Position numbers and translations under genes: made by a program
Origin: an uncultured Caulobacterales bacterium
GTDB lineage: Bacteria; Pseudomonadota; Alphaproteobacteria; Caulobacterales; Maricaulaceae
Length of the DNA: 41,008 nucleotides
Reading direction: 5' to 3'
NCBI GenBank assembly: GCA_938040095.1
Contig: CALHXF010000029.1
Location: forward strand, 66,646 to 107,653
Part shown: positions 1-8,247 of the stretch, one piece after another
Position numbering within the stretch: position 1 is the stretch's first letter
Layout of the letters: the number at the start of each line of letters is the position of its first letter
The notes under the pieces: model-generated
What the model saw: the letters and a program-made list of their open reading frames with translations, nothing else
Told to the model about the DNA's origin: nothing
Database searches by the model: none

Positions 1-559
1 GATGACAATTGGAGTTTAGGCGTTGGCCTTACTGAACCTCGGAACCAATTCAGCTCCTGTATCTCTTAGTATTTGGTGTTGGAAAAATGGGATGTTCGCG
101 TGGGTAGTCAGGCTCGGGCGGAAACCCCATAAAATAGTAGTTTTCGAGCCTTCCCACTGTTTCCATTGCGAAAACCCCACGCGACGACGCCTTTTTCCCG
201 GTGCAATTCTGTTTATTTAGAATCGAAAATTGGGCGAAGGCTACCCATTTTCCGATAGTCTTGATTTGTGTGAAAACAGAAATGCACGAGTCGGCCATAC
301 TAAGCAGTCTCGGCTCAAATAGCTCTCAATCAGCCACCCAGATCAGCAAGCGTTACCAAGCTTTTCACAATGACAAGCGTCGCTTCACACCGAACAAGCC
401 AATGTACGCTTGGTCGCCCGTCGTGAGAAGACACCTTAAAATGACACAGGTTTCGACACCGAGGACGCATCTCTTGAAAGAAAATTTAGAGCCCTGATTT
501 CAAATGATTATTTTCTCAAAATATCGAGAATAAACGCGCATCCTTATTTCAAAACGCCT
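1..559. other. Left-edge stretch without a supported gene
   Basis: Only short open frames under 100 codons occur here on both strands. None has a recognisable domain, signal peptide or good ribosome binding site. The 82-codon minus-strand frame at 50-298 is the most compact, but I do not recognise it. The stretch lies downstream of the DUF3604 gene, so it should hold that gene's 3' end signals. I see no strong GC hairpin followed by a T run, only a weak inverted pair of TTCTC and GAGAA near 513-530. No tRNA or repeat was seen. Confidence 0.6.
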
Positions 560-2452
560 TTATTGCACCCAAATTGGGGAGCTCCATGCGCGATCTTGCA
601 GGATGGCGTCCATGGATGGATTAGGAGGCGTACCATTGCGGACCGCATCCCATGTGCTCCAACGACATTTTGGGTTCTCGAGGACACGCACATAATAACT
701 CGCCGCCTGTCCCGCTTTCCAATCGGGGTCTTGCCAGATTGTTTTTAACTCGCTCGCGCCAGTACCCGATGTTTGACATGTTGAGACGTCGACACGTGCG
801 CCATTGTCACTGCATCGACGGGTCGCGGTGTCAGGCGTTGAGCCGTCAGAGCAAACCGCGTCGTAAACCATTTCGCCTTCCGCCGTCACTTTGACAATCT
901 GTGCGCGTTGCAGCGGTGCGCCATCACCGTCCTGCATTGCCCAAACTAGAAATTCCGGCGACTTATCCGCGATCGGTAAAACGCCGCCCATTGGGACGCC
1001 CGCGTCATAGGCCCATTCAACCATGTTCGGAACGTCCAACGTTTTTGGAAGGAACCCATCGGCGCCGAAAAACCTAACTCGAATACGGGGGCCAGATGTT
1101 GCAAAGACCTCTTTTGATTTCATCGAGTTAAACAAGTCTTCTCGTGTATTGGATTCCGCCCAGACCCCAGCCAATCCTGCGGCCGCATATTGCGACGAAG
1201 CGGTAACGACATCTTCGACTTGACTGGCCGCGTTCCACGTCTTTGCGCCATTGAGCGGGATGGACTTGCGGCTTTCAAGATCAAGGTCAGAGGAGAATTT
1301 TCCGAAGAAACTTTCCTCTTGAAGCGACGACGCGCTGAGATGGGTGTCCGTCGAGCCGATGAGGCCAAATTGGTAAGGGTTGGCACCGATATCCTCGGCC
1401 ATTTTCAACCCGACGCCTAATGTTGGGCGCACAAAACTTCCCGACACAACTTTAGACTTAAACGGTGTCCCCACGAGTACACTATAAAGCTCATGCCCTG
1501 CCCATTCATCATTTGGCGAGAGCAGAGGATGTGTTTCGGACGTACCTTTGACCTGACTGATTTCAACAATCGGTTCGTTTAACAAACGATTGGTCGCATA
1601 TTCGCGCGTAATCTCGCTGCCATCTTTCTGGCGGATATCAAACATCTGACCGTTGGACCCATTAGAGTTATGTGGAATCGCCAAGACATCTAAGCCATCT
1701 TCGCGTTGGTCATTCATCCAATCCCATAGGTCCTCTGGATTCGGTGAATCGAGTGTCGTGAACAGGCGCGAAGGGGCTTTATCTGCGAAGATGACATTTC
1801 GATGCAGGTTGAGCGCCCCAGAATTATTCACGGCGTCGCCGACGATCGCCATCGCCGTGAATTCATAGGCGGCGAAGGTCGTGAATTTGCCGGGTTGATT
1901 ATGCCGCTCCGCTGCCGCGACATTCTCGGCCCAGGCGCTGTCGATGAAATCTCGATCATAAATGTCATCAATTTCGTCACCCGTGACAATCGTGGTGCCA
2001 ATATTGATGAAAGCCTCGCGCCGCGCATCCATGCCGCCCGCCATTAAGCCAAATATTGACTTTGCCGTATCCGTTTTGGAGATTGGGTTATCCTTGTCTC
2101 GCATCGCCGCGACCACGCCCATATATTCCCCGTGATCAGACACGCCGTAAAAATCGAGCGGTACACCCGAGAGTTGGATGTCTTTCCCTGCCCCATTGTC
2201 AATCGTCTCGCCTTGCGCGAAGCGATATGCGTCATCAGCGGTTGTGCGTGTGCCCACGATAAAGGCATCGAATGAGTTTTTTGTGTGAATATGTAGATCA
2301 CCAAAATAAGCGTTTTTTGTTGGTGTGCGTTCAACTGTTGCGAGGGCAGCTTTGACGATTTTCACATCTTCTTTGGCAGGGGTTTTATCCCCACAGCTTG
2401 CAAGTGCGAATACACTGATGGCGGCGCTGCCTAAAAATACATGTTTGATCAT
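560..2452 (-). CDS. DUF3604 domain lipoprotein
   Basis: Exported protein of about 630 residues filled almost entirely by a DUF3604 domain. Reading from the ATG at 2452, the N-terminus is a lipoprotein signal with a lipobox ending LASC (Cys20). A PHP-like metal motif DLHIHT follows at residues 52-57, and the conserved GSTDTH segment comes later. The open frame extends 26 codons further upstream, but that stretch is not signal-like, and the 2452 ATG is preceded by GGGGAA, so the shorter start is preferred. DUF3604 proteins have a PHP/amidohydrolase-like fold and no settled reaction; in many bacteria they lie near sulfatases. The next gene, divergent, is an FGE-like protein, which fits that association. 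The family call is firm; the substrate is unknown. Likely anchored in the outer membrane facing the periplasm. Confidence 0.9.
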   Translation of the reverse strand: MIKHVFLGSAAISVFALASCGDKTPAKEDVKIVKAALATVERTPTKNAYFGDLHIHTKNSFDAFIVGTRTTADDAYRFAQGETIDNGAGKDIQLSGVPLDFYGVSDHGEYMGVVAAMRDKDNPISKTDTAKSIFGLMAGGMDARREAFINIGTTIVTGDEIDDIYDRDFIDSAWAENVAAAERHNQPGKFTTFAAYEFTAMAIVGDAVNNSGALNLHRNVIFADKAPSRLFTTLDSPNPEDLWDWMNDQREDGLDVLAIPHNSNGSNGQMFDIRQKDGSEITREYATNRLLNEPIVEISQVKGTSETHPLLSPNDEWAGHELYSVLVGTPFKSKVVSGSFVRPTLGVGLKMAEDIGANPYQFGLIGSTDTHLSASSLQEESFFGKFSSDLDLESRKSIPLNGAKTWNAASQVEDVVTASSQYAAAGLAGVWAESNTREDLFNSMKSKEVFATSGPRIRVRFFGADGFLPKTLDVPNMVEWAYDAGVPMGGVLPIADKSPEFLVWAMQDGDGAPLQRAQIVKVTAEGEMVYDAVCSDGSTPDTATRRCSDNGARVDVSTCQTSGTGASELKTIWQDPDWKAGQAASYYVRVLENPKCRWSTWDAVRNGTPPNPSMDAILQDRAWSSPIWVQ

Positions 2453-2613
2453 AATTTCCCCAATTCCGGTATACCCGTCGTTTTTAAAAGTGTGCACCGA
2501 AACGGGTAAGGTTTTCAAGATATCAGCCAAATAATCTTCGCGAGGCTTGGCAACGATGTCTCAGAATCAATGTCCATTCTTGCGTTGAGGCGTGCTTTCA
2601 ATAAACAGCCGTC

Positions 2614-3528
2614 ATGTTTCTAACGCGCAAACTTACACATTCTGCGGCCTTGGGTGCTGTGTCCCTTTGGATTTCAGGGTGCAATCCCGTCAAAACGGTG
2701 AGTGCTCCAGCCTGTCCAACCATCCCCTATGCGACACAACTCATCACAAGCGCGACATTCACAATGGGTGCGACCCGAACCTATCCTGAGGAAGCCGAGC
2801 GTGTCGGACGGGTTGGCAATTATGATATCGACGCTCACGAGGTCACAAATGCCCAATTTGCGGCTTTCATAGACGCAACGGGTTATATCACGACAGCCGA
2901 AAAGCCGCAGGTTGGATTTGACGTTGAGGGCGCAGCTGTATTCATGCCCCCTAACGCGGATAACCCTAATTGGTGGCGTTTTGTCCCTGGTGCAACATGG
3001 CACCAACCTGAAGGACCCGGCAGTTCAATCAAAGGGCAAGGCACCTACCCCGTTGTTCAAGTGTCCTATGAAGACGCCCTCGCCTATGCCGCATGGTCCA
3101 AACGAGATTTGCCCACAGAGGCTGAGTGGGAATATGCTGCGGGCGCAGGGGCGGCCTCTCAATATGTTTGGGGCGATGAGCGTACACCGTCAGGAAAAGA
3201 AATGGCCAATACTTGGCAAGGCACCTTTCCGCTCGAGAACACCCAAAACGACGGTTTCGACCTGAGAGCACCCGTAGGATGTTTTCCCGCGAATACGCAC
3301 GGTCTCTACGATATGATAGGGAATGTTTGGGAATGGACCAAGAGCGACACGCCGAGTTCATCAGCGGCCCCGACTTATGTCATTAAAGGCGGCTCCTACC
3401 TCTGCGCCGAGAATTACTGCGCGCGTTACCGGAGTGCGGCTAGGCAGTTCCAAGAAGCCGATTTACCAACGAACCACATCGGCTTTCGGACAGTCTCTCG
3501 ACAGGACCCAGACGATACTCGGAAGTAA
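2614..3528 (+). CDS. Formylglycine-generating-enzyme-like lipoprotein (SUMF1 family)
   Basis: SUMF1/FGE-sulfatase fold protein of 304 residues. The N-terminus carries a signal with lipobox WISGC (Cys23), so it is probably a periplasm-facing lipoprotein. Family marks include EVTNAQFAAF near residue 78, PTEAEWEYAA near 167, GNVWEWT near 238 and a C-terminal segment GGSYLCAENYC ARYRSAAR. The two cysteines of that segment, Cys264 and Cys269, have the spacing of the catalytic copper-binding pair of true FGEs (human C336/C341). Most SUMF1-domain proteins lack the pair. A true FGE oxidises Cys in CxPxR of type I sulfatases to formylglycine. No sulfatase and no CxPxR substrate is visible in the window, so the target must be elsewhere if the activity is real. 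The start codon lacks a good Shine-Dalgarno, but a stop four codons upstream leaves no other choice. Confidence 0.88.
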   Translation: MFLTRKLTHSAALGAVSLWISGCNPVKTVSAPACPTIPYATQLITSATFTMGATRTYPEEAERVGRVGNYDIDAHEVTNAQFAAFIDATGYITTAEKPQVGFDVEGAAVFMPPNADNPNWWRFVPGATWHQPEGPGSSIKGQGTYPVVQVSYEDALAYAAWSKRDLPTEAEWEYAAGAGAASQYVWGDERTPSGKEMANTWQGTFPLENTQNDGFDLRAPVGCFPANTHGLYDMIGNVWEWTKSDTPSSSAAPTYVIKGGSYLCAENYCARYRSAARQFQEADLPTNHIGFRTVSRQDPDDTRK

Positions 3529-3543
3529 GCAACTATGGGCGTC

Positions 3544-3579
3544 GTTAGGTCCTCATGCAAAACATGAACAGGACCTAAC
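3544..3579. terminator. Long perfect hairpin between FGE-like and DM13 genes
   Basis: Arms of 10 bases (GTTAGGTCCT at 3544-3553 and its complement at 3570-3579) are perfect. An inner CATG/CATG pair closes a CAAAA loop, leaving a three-base bulge on one side. It begins 16 bases after the FGE-like stop codon. The following bases, AATCTTTG, are only a weak T run, so an intrinsic terminator is likely but not certain. The sequence could also be a 3'-end stabiliser or a protein-binding site. It was not seen elsewhere in the window. Confidence 0.5.
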
Positions 3580-3650
3580 AATCTTTGACACATCAGACAT
3601 CTCACGCGCGTGTGACTTGCAGGGTGGCTGAAAGCGGGTAGTTTGATCGC

Positions 3651-4055
3651 ATGTTGAAACATATTGCCATTCTTACTTGCTTAATCGCGGTACCCCTTAC
3701 GAGCTTTGCACAAGTTCAAAGTGAGGCCTCAAGTGAGAAGGCCTTCGTCAAGAAACGCTACACGATCCACGGGTCGGCCAAGATTGACAAAGTCGATGGT
3801 GAAACACGTCTCGTGTTTTCTGAGGACTTTAAAACAAAGAGCGGCCCTGATCTGAAACTCTACCTCAGCAAGACGCCAATCTCGACATTATCAGCACAGG
3901 ACATCGATGCTAGTGCGGTTCGGCTATCGGTCTTGAAGTCTCATCGCGGCGCACAGAGCTATGTTATTCCTGCCGATATTGATATTTCAGACTATCAAAG
4001 CGTCGTGATTCAATGCGAGGCCTACACGGTTCTCTGGGGCGGATTTGACCTGTAG
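3651..4055 (+). CDS. DM13 domain protein, exported
   Basis: Small exported protein of 134 residues. Residues 1-20 form a signal peptide with an AQ cleavage region, and about residues 34-134 form a single DM13 domain. Domain marks are the GSAKI start, DLKLYLS, SYVIPADIDISDYQSVVI and the terminal single-cysteine segment CEAYTVLWGGFDL. DM13 domains have a conserved cysteine and a beta-sandwich fold and have been proposed to act in electron transfer or redox chemistry at the cell surface. No experiment fixes the role of this branch. The gene lies 122 bases after the FGE-like gene, past a hairpin, and 23 bases before the GDPD gene. It may be transcribed with the latter. Confidence 0.87.
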   Translation: MLKHIAILTCLIAVPLTSFAQVQSEASSEKAFVKKRYTIHGSAKIDKVDGETRLVFSEDFKTKSGPDLKLYLSKTPISTLSAQDIDASAVRLSVLKSHRGAQSYVIPADIDISDYQSVVIQCEAYTVLWGGFDL

Positions 4056-4078
4056 GAGAATTTGACTAAGCGTTACCT

Positions 4079-4882
4079 ATGGTCGCTTTATCTCAACTTG
4101 TATCTCACCGCTTTCGCGGCTTTTCTGACCACGAAAATACGATCCAAGGTTTGTTGAAGACCCTTGATTTCGGCGTTTCGCAAGTGGAATTTGATATTCG
4201 CGTGACGCGATGCGGCACCCCTCTGATTTATCATGATGAAGCCGCGAAAGACCAGTTCGGGCAAACCCACCGCATTTGTGACATCATGGCCGCAGATCGT
4301 GACCGCATGGGCGGAAAGTTTGGCTATATGCCAACGGCAGACGCCCTATTTGGGAATGCAGCCCGTCATCCTAACAAAGCCAAATTACTTATCGATATGA
4401 AAGACGCTGGGTTTGAGGACATGCTCATCGCCCTCGCACACGCTCACGGTATTGTTGATCGTATTGTTTGGGTCAGTTGGCTTCCCGAAACGCTCTATGC
4501 TGTGCGGGAACAATTACCTGACGCGGAAATTACGCTGTCGCATTTGTGTCAAAACCCGAACGTGCTGATACGATCCGTTCACACGGTTTACGAGGCTGTG
4601 GACGGTGAAATCGCGCGTCCAGACCGCCGATATGCTCACGGCGAACGCTCGGGTTGGTTTGTTGATGGCGCGCTGTCGGGAGAAATCCGAGCACTTGTCG
4701 ACAATGTCTGTGTCCCAGCGGATATGGTGACTCGCGCGTTGGTGGAAGATTATCAGCGTGACAATATTGGTGTTTCAGCCTTTTCCTATGTGACACGATA
4801 CAGTTTAGAAAATGCAGATAAGGCCCTCGGATTAAACGATTATTTTATTGATGCTAAAACTGTCTTCGACAGTTATAGGTAA
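4079..4882 (+). CDS. Glycerophosphodiester phosphodiesterase family protein
   Basis: GDPD-fold protein of 267 residues. The first part carries the family's metal and catalytic pattern: SHRFRGF, DHENT, VEFDIRVTRCG and LIYHDE, giving the expected His, Glu-Asn-Thr, Glu-x-Asp and His-Asp groups. These enzymes split glycerophosphodiesters into an alcohol and glycerol 3-phosphate. There is no signal peptide, so it is probably cytoplasmic. The HRG motif is altered by an extra residue (HRFRG), so substrate preference may differ from UgpQ-type enzymes. The upstream TAA in frame at 4067 makes 4079 the only ATG. An AGGAG lies too far upstream to serve it well, which suggests weak initiation. Its 3' end overlaps the convergent yacG end by 10 bases. 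Confidence 0.85.
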   Translation: MVALSQLVSHRFRGFSDHENTIQGLLKTLDFGVSQVEFDIRVTRCGTPLIYHDEAAKDQFGQTHRICDIMAADRDRMGGKFGYMPTADALFGNAARHPNKAKLLIDMKDAGFEDMLIALAHAHGIVDRIVWVSWLPETLYAVREQLPDAEITLSHLCQNPNVLIRSVHTVYEAVDGEIARPDRRYAHGERSGWFVDGALSGEIRALVDNVCVPADMVTRALVEDYQRDNIGVSAFSYVTRYSLENADKALGLNDYFIDAKTVFDSYR

Positions 4883-5070
4883 TCATTCGCGGGTGTGTAC
4901 GGATCAGACTCATCTGGATCATCATGCGAACTTGGTGCAGGTTCATGCGTCGGAATTGCGTATCCGCCCATAAGCCACTGCCCTAAATCAAGATCAGAGC
5001 ACCGTTTCGAACAAAACGGCTTAAACGCCTCAACGACAGCCGCGCGTTTGCAATAGGTGCATTTGCTCAT
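4873..5070 (-). CDS. yacG: DNA gyrase inhibitor YacG
   Basis: Zinc-binding protein of 65 residues. Cys4, Cys7, Cys20 and Cys24 form the four-cysteine site, followed by DLGQWL, the usual YacG signature. E. coli YacG binds GyrB and blocks DNA binding by gyrase. Here the first pair is CTYC rather than the usual CPxC. The C-terminal third is acidic and proline-rich and likely disordered. The start codon overlaps the stop of the preceding RNase gene as ATGA, indicating translational coupling. The order maf-RNase E/G-yacG is common in alphaproteobacteria. Confidence 0.92.
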   Translation of the reverse strand: MSKCTYCKRAAVVEAFKPFCSKRCSDLDLGQWLMGGYAIPTHEPAPSSHDDPDESDPYTPANDYL

Positions 5071-6080
5071 CTGTCAGCTTTAACGTCAATCGCAGTCCCC
5101 GTAACCACGGTAAACCTTGCGCCGATGCGGTCTGTCACCTCTGCACGCCAATCAAAGGGCGCAGCGTCCAACCAGCTCATCACAGAAGCGGGAACACTAA
5201 GTTCCAATTGGGCACCTGCTGAAACTGCAGCTTCACGTGTCAGGCGACGTATCGCCCGCAGACCTAATGTTTCAACCGTAGGCTCGCCAAAGCGATCATT
5301 CAAAATTTCATCGAGAGACAAGTCAGGCTTGGCCCGAGTCATCTCAATGACGCCGAAACGAGAGAGACTGTTGAATTTCGCCATATTGGGATCGACGTCA
5401 AAGGCCTCCTCCAAAGTTCGCTCAAGTGTTTTGCGTTGCTTAGGCTGTCGCAAATTTGGAAAATCAATAATGACCAGTCCGCCCAGCGCGCGTAGTCGTA
5501 ACTGGGAGGCGATCAACTTTGCGGCTTCATTCGCAGCATTCGCCGCAGAAATCGCAGCCCCTTTATCAACATCAATCGCCAAGAGAGCTTGGGTTTGTTC
5601 AACCGTAATTGAACCGCCACCTGGCAATGCCACGGAGGTGTCACAGGCGTCATCGATGGCATTTACAGCCGCCACATCAAAGGTAATATTTTCGAAACGC
5701 TCACTCAAACGCTCCCGCAACGTTAGCTTTTTGAGCAATCCCGTCGGCTTTTCCGTTTCACCGATATAGCGAACCGTTGCACCTTTTTTACCGATTTGAG
5801 AGCGGAGTACGGCAACTTCAACAGATTGCCCTTCTTCCAAACGCGGCATACCGCGTTGCGCAGCGAAAGGCAGTAAGGCTGGCGCGGTATCTTTTGCAAT
5901 CTCAACCCACGCCCCCGCAACGGACGCGTCGATAGAGGTCACACGTGCGCTATAGAGGTCGCCTGTGCGCGGAGTATTCTGCCACGGACGGTCAACATGA
6001 AGTTCGACCATGCGGCGACCTTCATAAACAAGTGCGCGACATTCGCCAACGGCGTCTTCAATTACTGCTCTACGTTTCAT
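5067..6080 (-). CDS. Short RNase E/G family ribonuclease
   Basis: 337-residue member of the RNase E/G family. The N-terminal part holds an S1-like fold (VELHVDR near 28, then GDLYSARVTSIDASVAGAWVEI split over the strands). The second half has the catalytic-core blocks LLAIDVDKGA and GGLVIIDF, whose Asp residues correspond to the two metal-binding aspartates of RNase E/G, followed by VIEMTRAKP. No CxxC zinc-link is present, only two isolated cysteines. The protein is well below the roughly 490 residues of RNase G. Such short forms are usual in this position of alphaproteobacterial genomes. I use the ATG at 6080, which overlaps the maf stop as ATGA; a TTG two codons upstream is less likely. Probable role: RNA processing in the cytoplasm. 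Exact substrates are unknown. Confidence 0.88.
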   Translation of the reverse strand: MKRRAVIEDAVGECRALVYEGRRMVELHVDRPWQNTPRTGDLYSARVTSIDASVAGAWVEIAKDTAPALLPFAAQRGMPRLEEGQSVEVAVLRSQIGKKGATVRYIGETEKPTGLLKKLTLRERLSERFENITFDVAAVNAIDDACDTSVALPGGGSITVEQTQALLAIDVDKGAAISAANAANEAAKLIASQLRLRALGGLVIIDFPNLRQPKQRKTLERTLEEAFDVDPNMAKFNSLSRFGVIEMTRAKPDLSLDEILNDRFGEPTVETLGLRAIRRLTREAAVSAGAQLELSVPASVMSWLDAAPFDWRAEVTDRIGARFTVVTGTAIDVKADR

Positions 6081-6643
6081 GAACAAGCCGCCAATAAGAG
6101 GTTTCGGGTTTCATAGACAGGCAAGCCCATGACACCGCTGTAAGAGCCTGAAAGATGATGGATGAAAGCACCAGCACGGCCTTGGATGCCGTAACCGCCC
6201 GCTTTGCCATCCCATTCTTCACTCTCGAGATATTCTGTAATTTCAATTTCGCTTAAACGCTTCATCTTCAATCGAGTCTCGGAAACCCGTGAGCGTAAAA
6301 CACCAGAGGCGTCGATAACGGCCACACCCGTATAAACGCGATGACTGCGTCCAGAGAGCAACCGCAAGCAGTCTTCTGCCGTTTTTACGTCTTCTGATTT
6401 GGGTAAGATACGTCGTCCGACAGCCACAACCGTGTCCGAGGCCAAAACGACCTCACCCTGATGCTCGAATGAGACCTTTTGCGCTTTCTCACAGGCTAAA
6501 CGCAAAGCGTGCCCACGCGGAAGTTCACCCTCAATGGGGTCTTCATTAATGTCGGCGGGGATAATGCGATGAGGTGTCATGCCGATTTGACCCAAAAGGT
6601 CACGCCGGCGCGGACTGGCACTCGCCAGGATGAAAGGCTTCAT
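6077..6643 (-). CDS. maf: Maf-family nucleotide pyrophosphatase
   Basis: 188-residue Maf/HAM1-like protein. It has the N-terminal substrate loop ILASASPRRRDLL, the conserved ASDTVV block near residue 68, the SGRSHRVYTGV block, and KAGGYGIQG close to the C-terminus. Maf enzymes hydrolyse non-canonical nucleoside triphosphates (dTTP/UTP or modified pyrimidines such as m5UTP, depending on subgroup) and have been linked to septum control. The subgroup cannot be settled by eye. The start lies 11 bases after infA, with AGGG directly against the ATG, so translation is probably coupled to infA. The 3' end overlaps the RNase start. Confidence 0.92.
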   Translation of the reverse strand: MKPFILASASPRRRDLLGQIGMTPHRIIPADINEDPIEGELPRGHALRLACEKAQKVSFEHQGEVVLASDTVVAVGRRILPKSEDVKTAEDCLRLLSGRSHRVYTGVAVIDASGVLRSRVSETRLKMKRLSEIEITEYLESEEWDGKAGGYGIQGRAGAFIHHLSGSYSGVMGLPVYETRNLLLAACS

Positions 6644-6654
6644 CCCTGCGCGCG

Positions 6655-6873
6655 CTATTTGAATCGGTAGGTGATCCGACCTTTGGTCAAATCATAGGGC
6701 GTCATTTCGACAGTGACGCGGTCACCGGCAAGAACCCGAATACGGTTCTTGCGCATGCGGCCAGCGGTATGGGCAATGATCTCATGATCGTTCACGAGTT
6801 TCACACGGAATGTCGCATTCGGCAGAAGTTCTACGACTTCGCCTTCGAATTCCAAAAGTTCTTCTTTGGCCAA
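6655..6873 (-). CDS. infA: Translation initiation factor IF-1
   Basis: 72-residue IF-1, the standard length, made of one S1/OB fold. Hallmarks are the opening [39 protein letters not shown] and the ending [15 protein letters not shown]-1 occupies the ribosomal A site during initiation. The start codon is TTG at 6871-6873, preceded by AAAGGA at a spacing of six bases; no ATG is present at the expected N-terminus. This is the first gene of the infA-maf-RNase-yacG run and has its own plausible promoter just upstream. Confidence 0.97.
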   Translation of the reverse strand: MAKEELLEFEGEVVELLPNATFRVKLVNDHEIIAHTAGRMRKNRIRVLAGDRVTVEMTPYDLTKGRITYRFK

Positions 6874-6906
6874 ACTAGTTCCTTTTTTCGGCTGTAATAT
6901 GAGCGC

Positions 6907-6934
6907 TATATAGGTGGATTTTGTCGGTTTTAAA
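6907..6934 (-). promoter_or_regulatory. Candidate promoter of infA
   Basis: Read on the minus strand, TTTAAA (plus coordinates 6929-6934) and TATATA (6907-6912) are separated by 16 bases, a sigma-70-like arrangement. The hexamers end 33 bases before the infA TTG. The gap between the phosphatase stop region and infA is otherwise empty. The call rests on pattern only; alphaproteobacterial promoters are often weakly conserved. Confidence 0.4.
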
Positions 6935-6948
6935 GGCTTTTATGCCGT

Positions 6949-7356
6949 TTATCGGAAGGCACGACCCAAACGGGCATCAATATTCGTTCGGATAGCGCGA
7001 TAATTGTTCAGCAAAGCCCGTACATCTAGTGACCCTTCGCCGGGATCAGGCACAGCCCAAAGCTCGATTTCCACATCTGTGTCCTCAAACGCGGTCTGCG
7101 CAGACGCTTGCGCCGAGGCGGTAAACGCGATCACGCGATCGAATGTCTCATCTTGTAAATCCGCCAAAGCCAGTGGCTCGTGCTCGGCCATATCAATTCC
7201 AACTTCGCGCATAACACTCACCATGAAATCATTCGGGTCTATGGGGGTTAAACCGCAACTCTGTACATCAACCCGATCCCCTAAACGTTTTCGCAGCAAG
7301 CCTTCGGCCATTGGGGACCGCACGGAATTTAGCTGACAAATGAAGAGGACTTTCAT
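6949..7356 (-). CDS. Low-molecular-weight protein tyrosine phosphatase family
   Basis: 135-residue LMW-PTP/ArsC-like fold protein. The phosphate-binding loop is at the N-terminus: Cys7-x5-Arg13 within ICQLNSVRSPMAEG. The acidic loop is WAVPDPGEG near residues 100-108, with the DP pair that supplies the general acid. It could dephosphorylate protein tyrosine or arginine, or reduce arsenate; the genome position next to infA is typical of the alphaproteobacterial phosphatase branch. Start ATG overlaps the UPF0262 stop as ATGA, so the two are co-translated. Cytoplasmic. Confidence 0.9.
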   Translation of the reverse strand: MKVLFICQLNSVRSPMAEGLLRKRLGDRVDVQSCGLTPIDPNDFMVSVMREVGIDMAEHEPLALADLQDETFDRVIAFTASAQASAQTAFEDTDVEIELWAVPDPGEGSLDVRALLNNYRAIRTNIDARLGRAFR

Positions 7357-7841
7357 TGAACCGTCCGTCGGTGAAGGGCGCAGATTAGAGTAAACAGGCG
7401 ACGCGATGTATTGAATTCAATCTCGGCTTGATTGCGCAAAGCATCTGTCAACATACGCGATCCTTCATTATGCAAACCCCGTCGACCCATATCAATCGCT
7501 TCGATTTGTGCAGATGTGGCCGTACGAATAGCGTTGTGATAGCTCTCGCAGATCATGAAGTAATCTTTGATAACACGTCGAAACGGAACAAGTGAGATAT
7601 TATAGGTTCCGCGCGGAGACCCATTTGTTCGCGACACATCCAGGACCAATCTGCGGCCATCTTGGAGACTCAGGTTCAAGATGTAAGGCCCTCGTTCACT
7701 GTCCAACGGACGAAACATATTCTCTTCTAGAAGGTCAAACGTCGCCACACGCCTTTCATGCTGCATCTCAATCGAGGTCGCAGGCAAGCTATCCTCATCG
7801 ATATGCAATTCAGCAATATAGTGGTTTTCGTTATCCGTCAT
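7353..7841 (-). CDS. UPF0262 family protein
   Basis: 162-residue conserved alphaproteobacterial protein of unknown function. It is recognised by the blocks ERRVATFDLLEEN, GPYILNLSLQDGRRLVLD, RRVIKDYFMICESY, the AIDMGRRGLHNEGS segment and a C-terminal TSRRLFTLICALHRR. There is no signal peptide or membrane segment, and no catalytic motif is evident. Its start overlaps the end of the DUF2948 gene by 11 bases, and its stop overlaps the phosphatase start. In many relatives hisD separates DUF2948 from UPF0262; here it is absent. Confidence 0.9.
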   Translation of the reverse strand: MTDNENHYIAELHIDEDSLPATSIEMQHERRVATFDLLEENMFRPLDSERGPYILNLSLQDGRRLVLDVSRTNGSPRGTYNISLVPFRRVIKDYFMICESYHNAIRTATSAQIEAIDMGRRGLHNEGSRMLTDALRNQAEIEFNTSRRLFTLICALHRRTVQ

Positions 7842-8247
7842 GCGTTGGGATTTTTTTGGTTTTGCGAGGCTCGCCCATGTCCGCGAGCGTCACGTCAATC
7901 GCTTCGACGTCGAGTTGAATCACGCCCCCACCTGCGAGTGTTAAATTGATATGACCTGCGGGTGCGTCCGTTTCTTCGAATTCCAGGCCAAGAACGACAG
8001 CATAAGCGTCTGCTTTATCTTGCGCGACGCCTTGAGCGCGAACTTTTCCAACACCATCAAAACGCAGGCCTGATTCGATCCGCTGAGCTGACGCATTTTC
8101 GTGCATGTAACGGGATAAGCGCAGCGTAAAACTGCGGGCGTCTGCATCAAATCGCGATTGACCAATTTGAAAAATGCCATCCTGAATCGCCGAAGCCATG
8201 ACCTCAAGGTCGGATGTCTTTGTCGCGAGTAATCTCAGATTAGTCAT
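7831..8247 (-). CDS. DUF2948 family protein
   Basis: 138-residue cytoplasmic protein of unknown function. The DUF2948 pattern starts at [19 protein letters not shown], continues through FTLRLSRYM and [14 protein letters not shown], and ends with a [15 protein letters not shown] segment. The ATG at 8247 is chosen over upstream starts because it matches the family N-terminus, lies behind an AGG, and overlaps the murA stop by eight bases. It is sandwiched between murA and UPF0262, as in other alphaproteobacteria. No motif suggests an activity. Confidence 0.88.
   Translation of the reverse strand: MTNLRLLATKTSDLEVMASAIQDGIFQIGQSRFDADARSFTLRLSRYMHENASAQRIESGLRFDGVGKVRAQGVAQDKADAYAVVLGLEFEETDAPAGHINLTLAGGGVIQLDVEAIDVTLADMGEPRKTKKIPTHDG

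Noticed and set aside
50-298. 82-codon minus-strand frame at the left edge
   Set aside because: No recognisable motif or good start. Left as undetermined rather than called.
560-2452. DUF3604 protein as the substrate of the neighbouring FGE
   Set aside because: No CxPxR motif is present; its cysteines lie in other contexts (VCSDGST, PKCRWST).
5125-5769. 214-codon plus-strand frame opposite the RNase
   Set aside because: Antisense shadow with Ser/Arg-rich composition and no family; the minus-strand RNase is certain.
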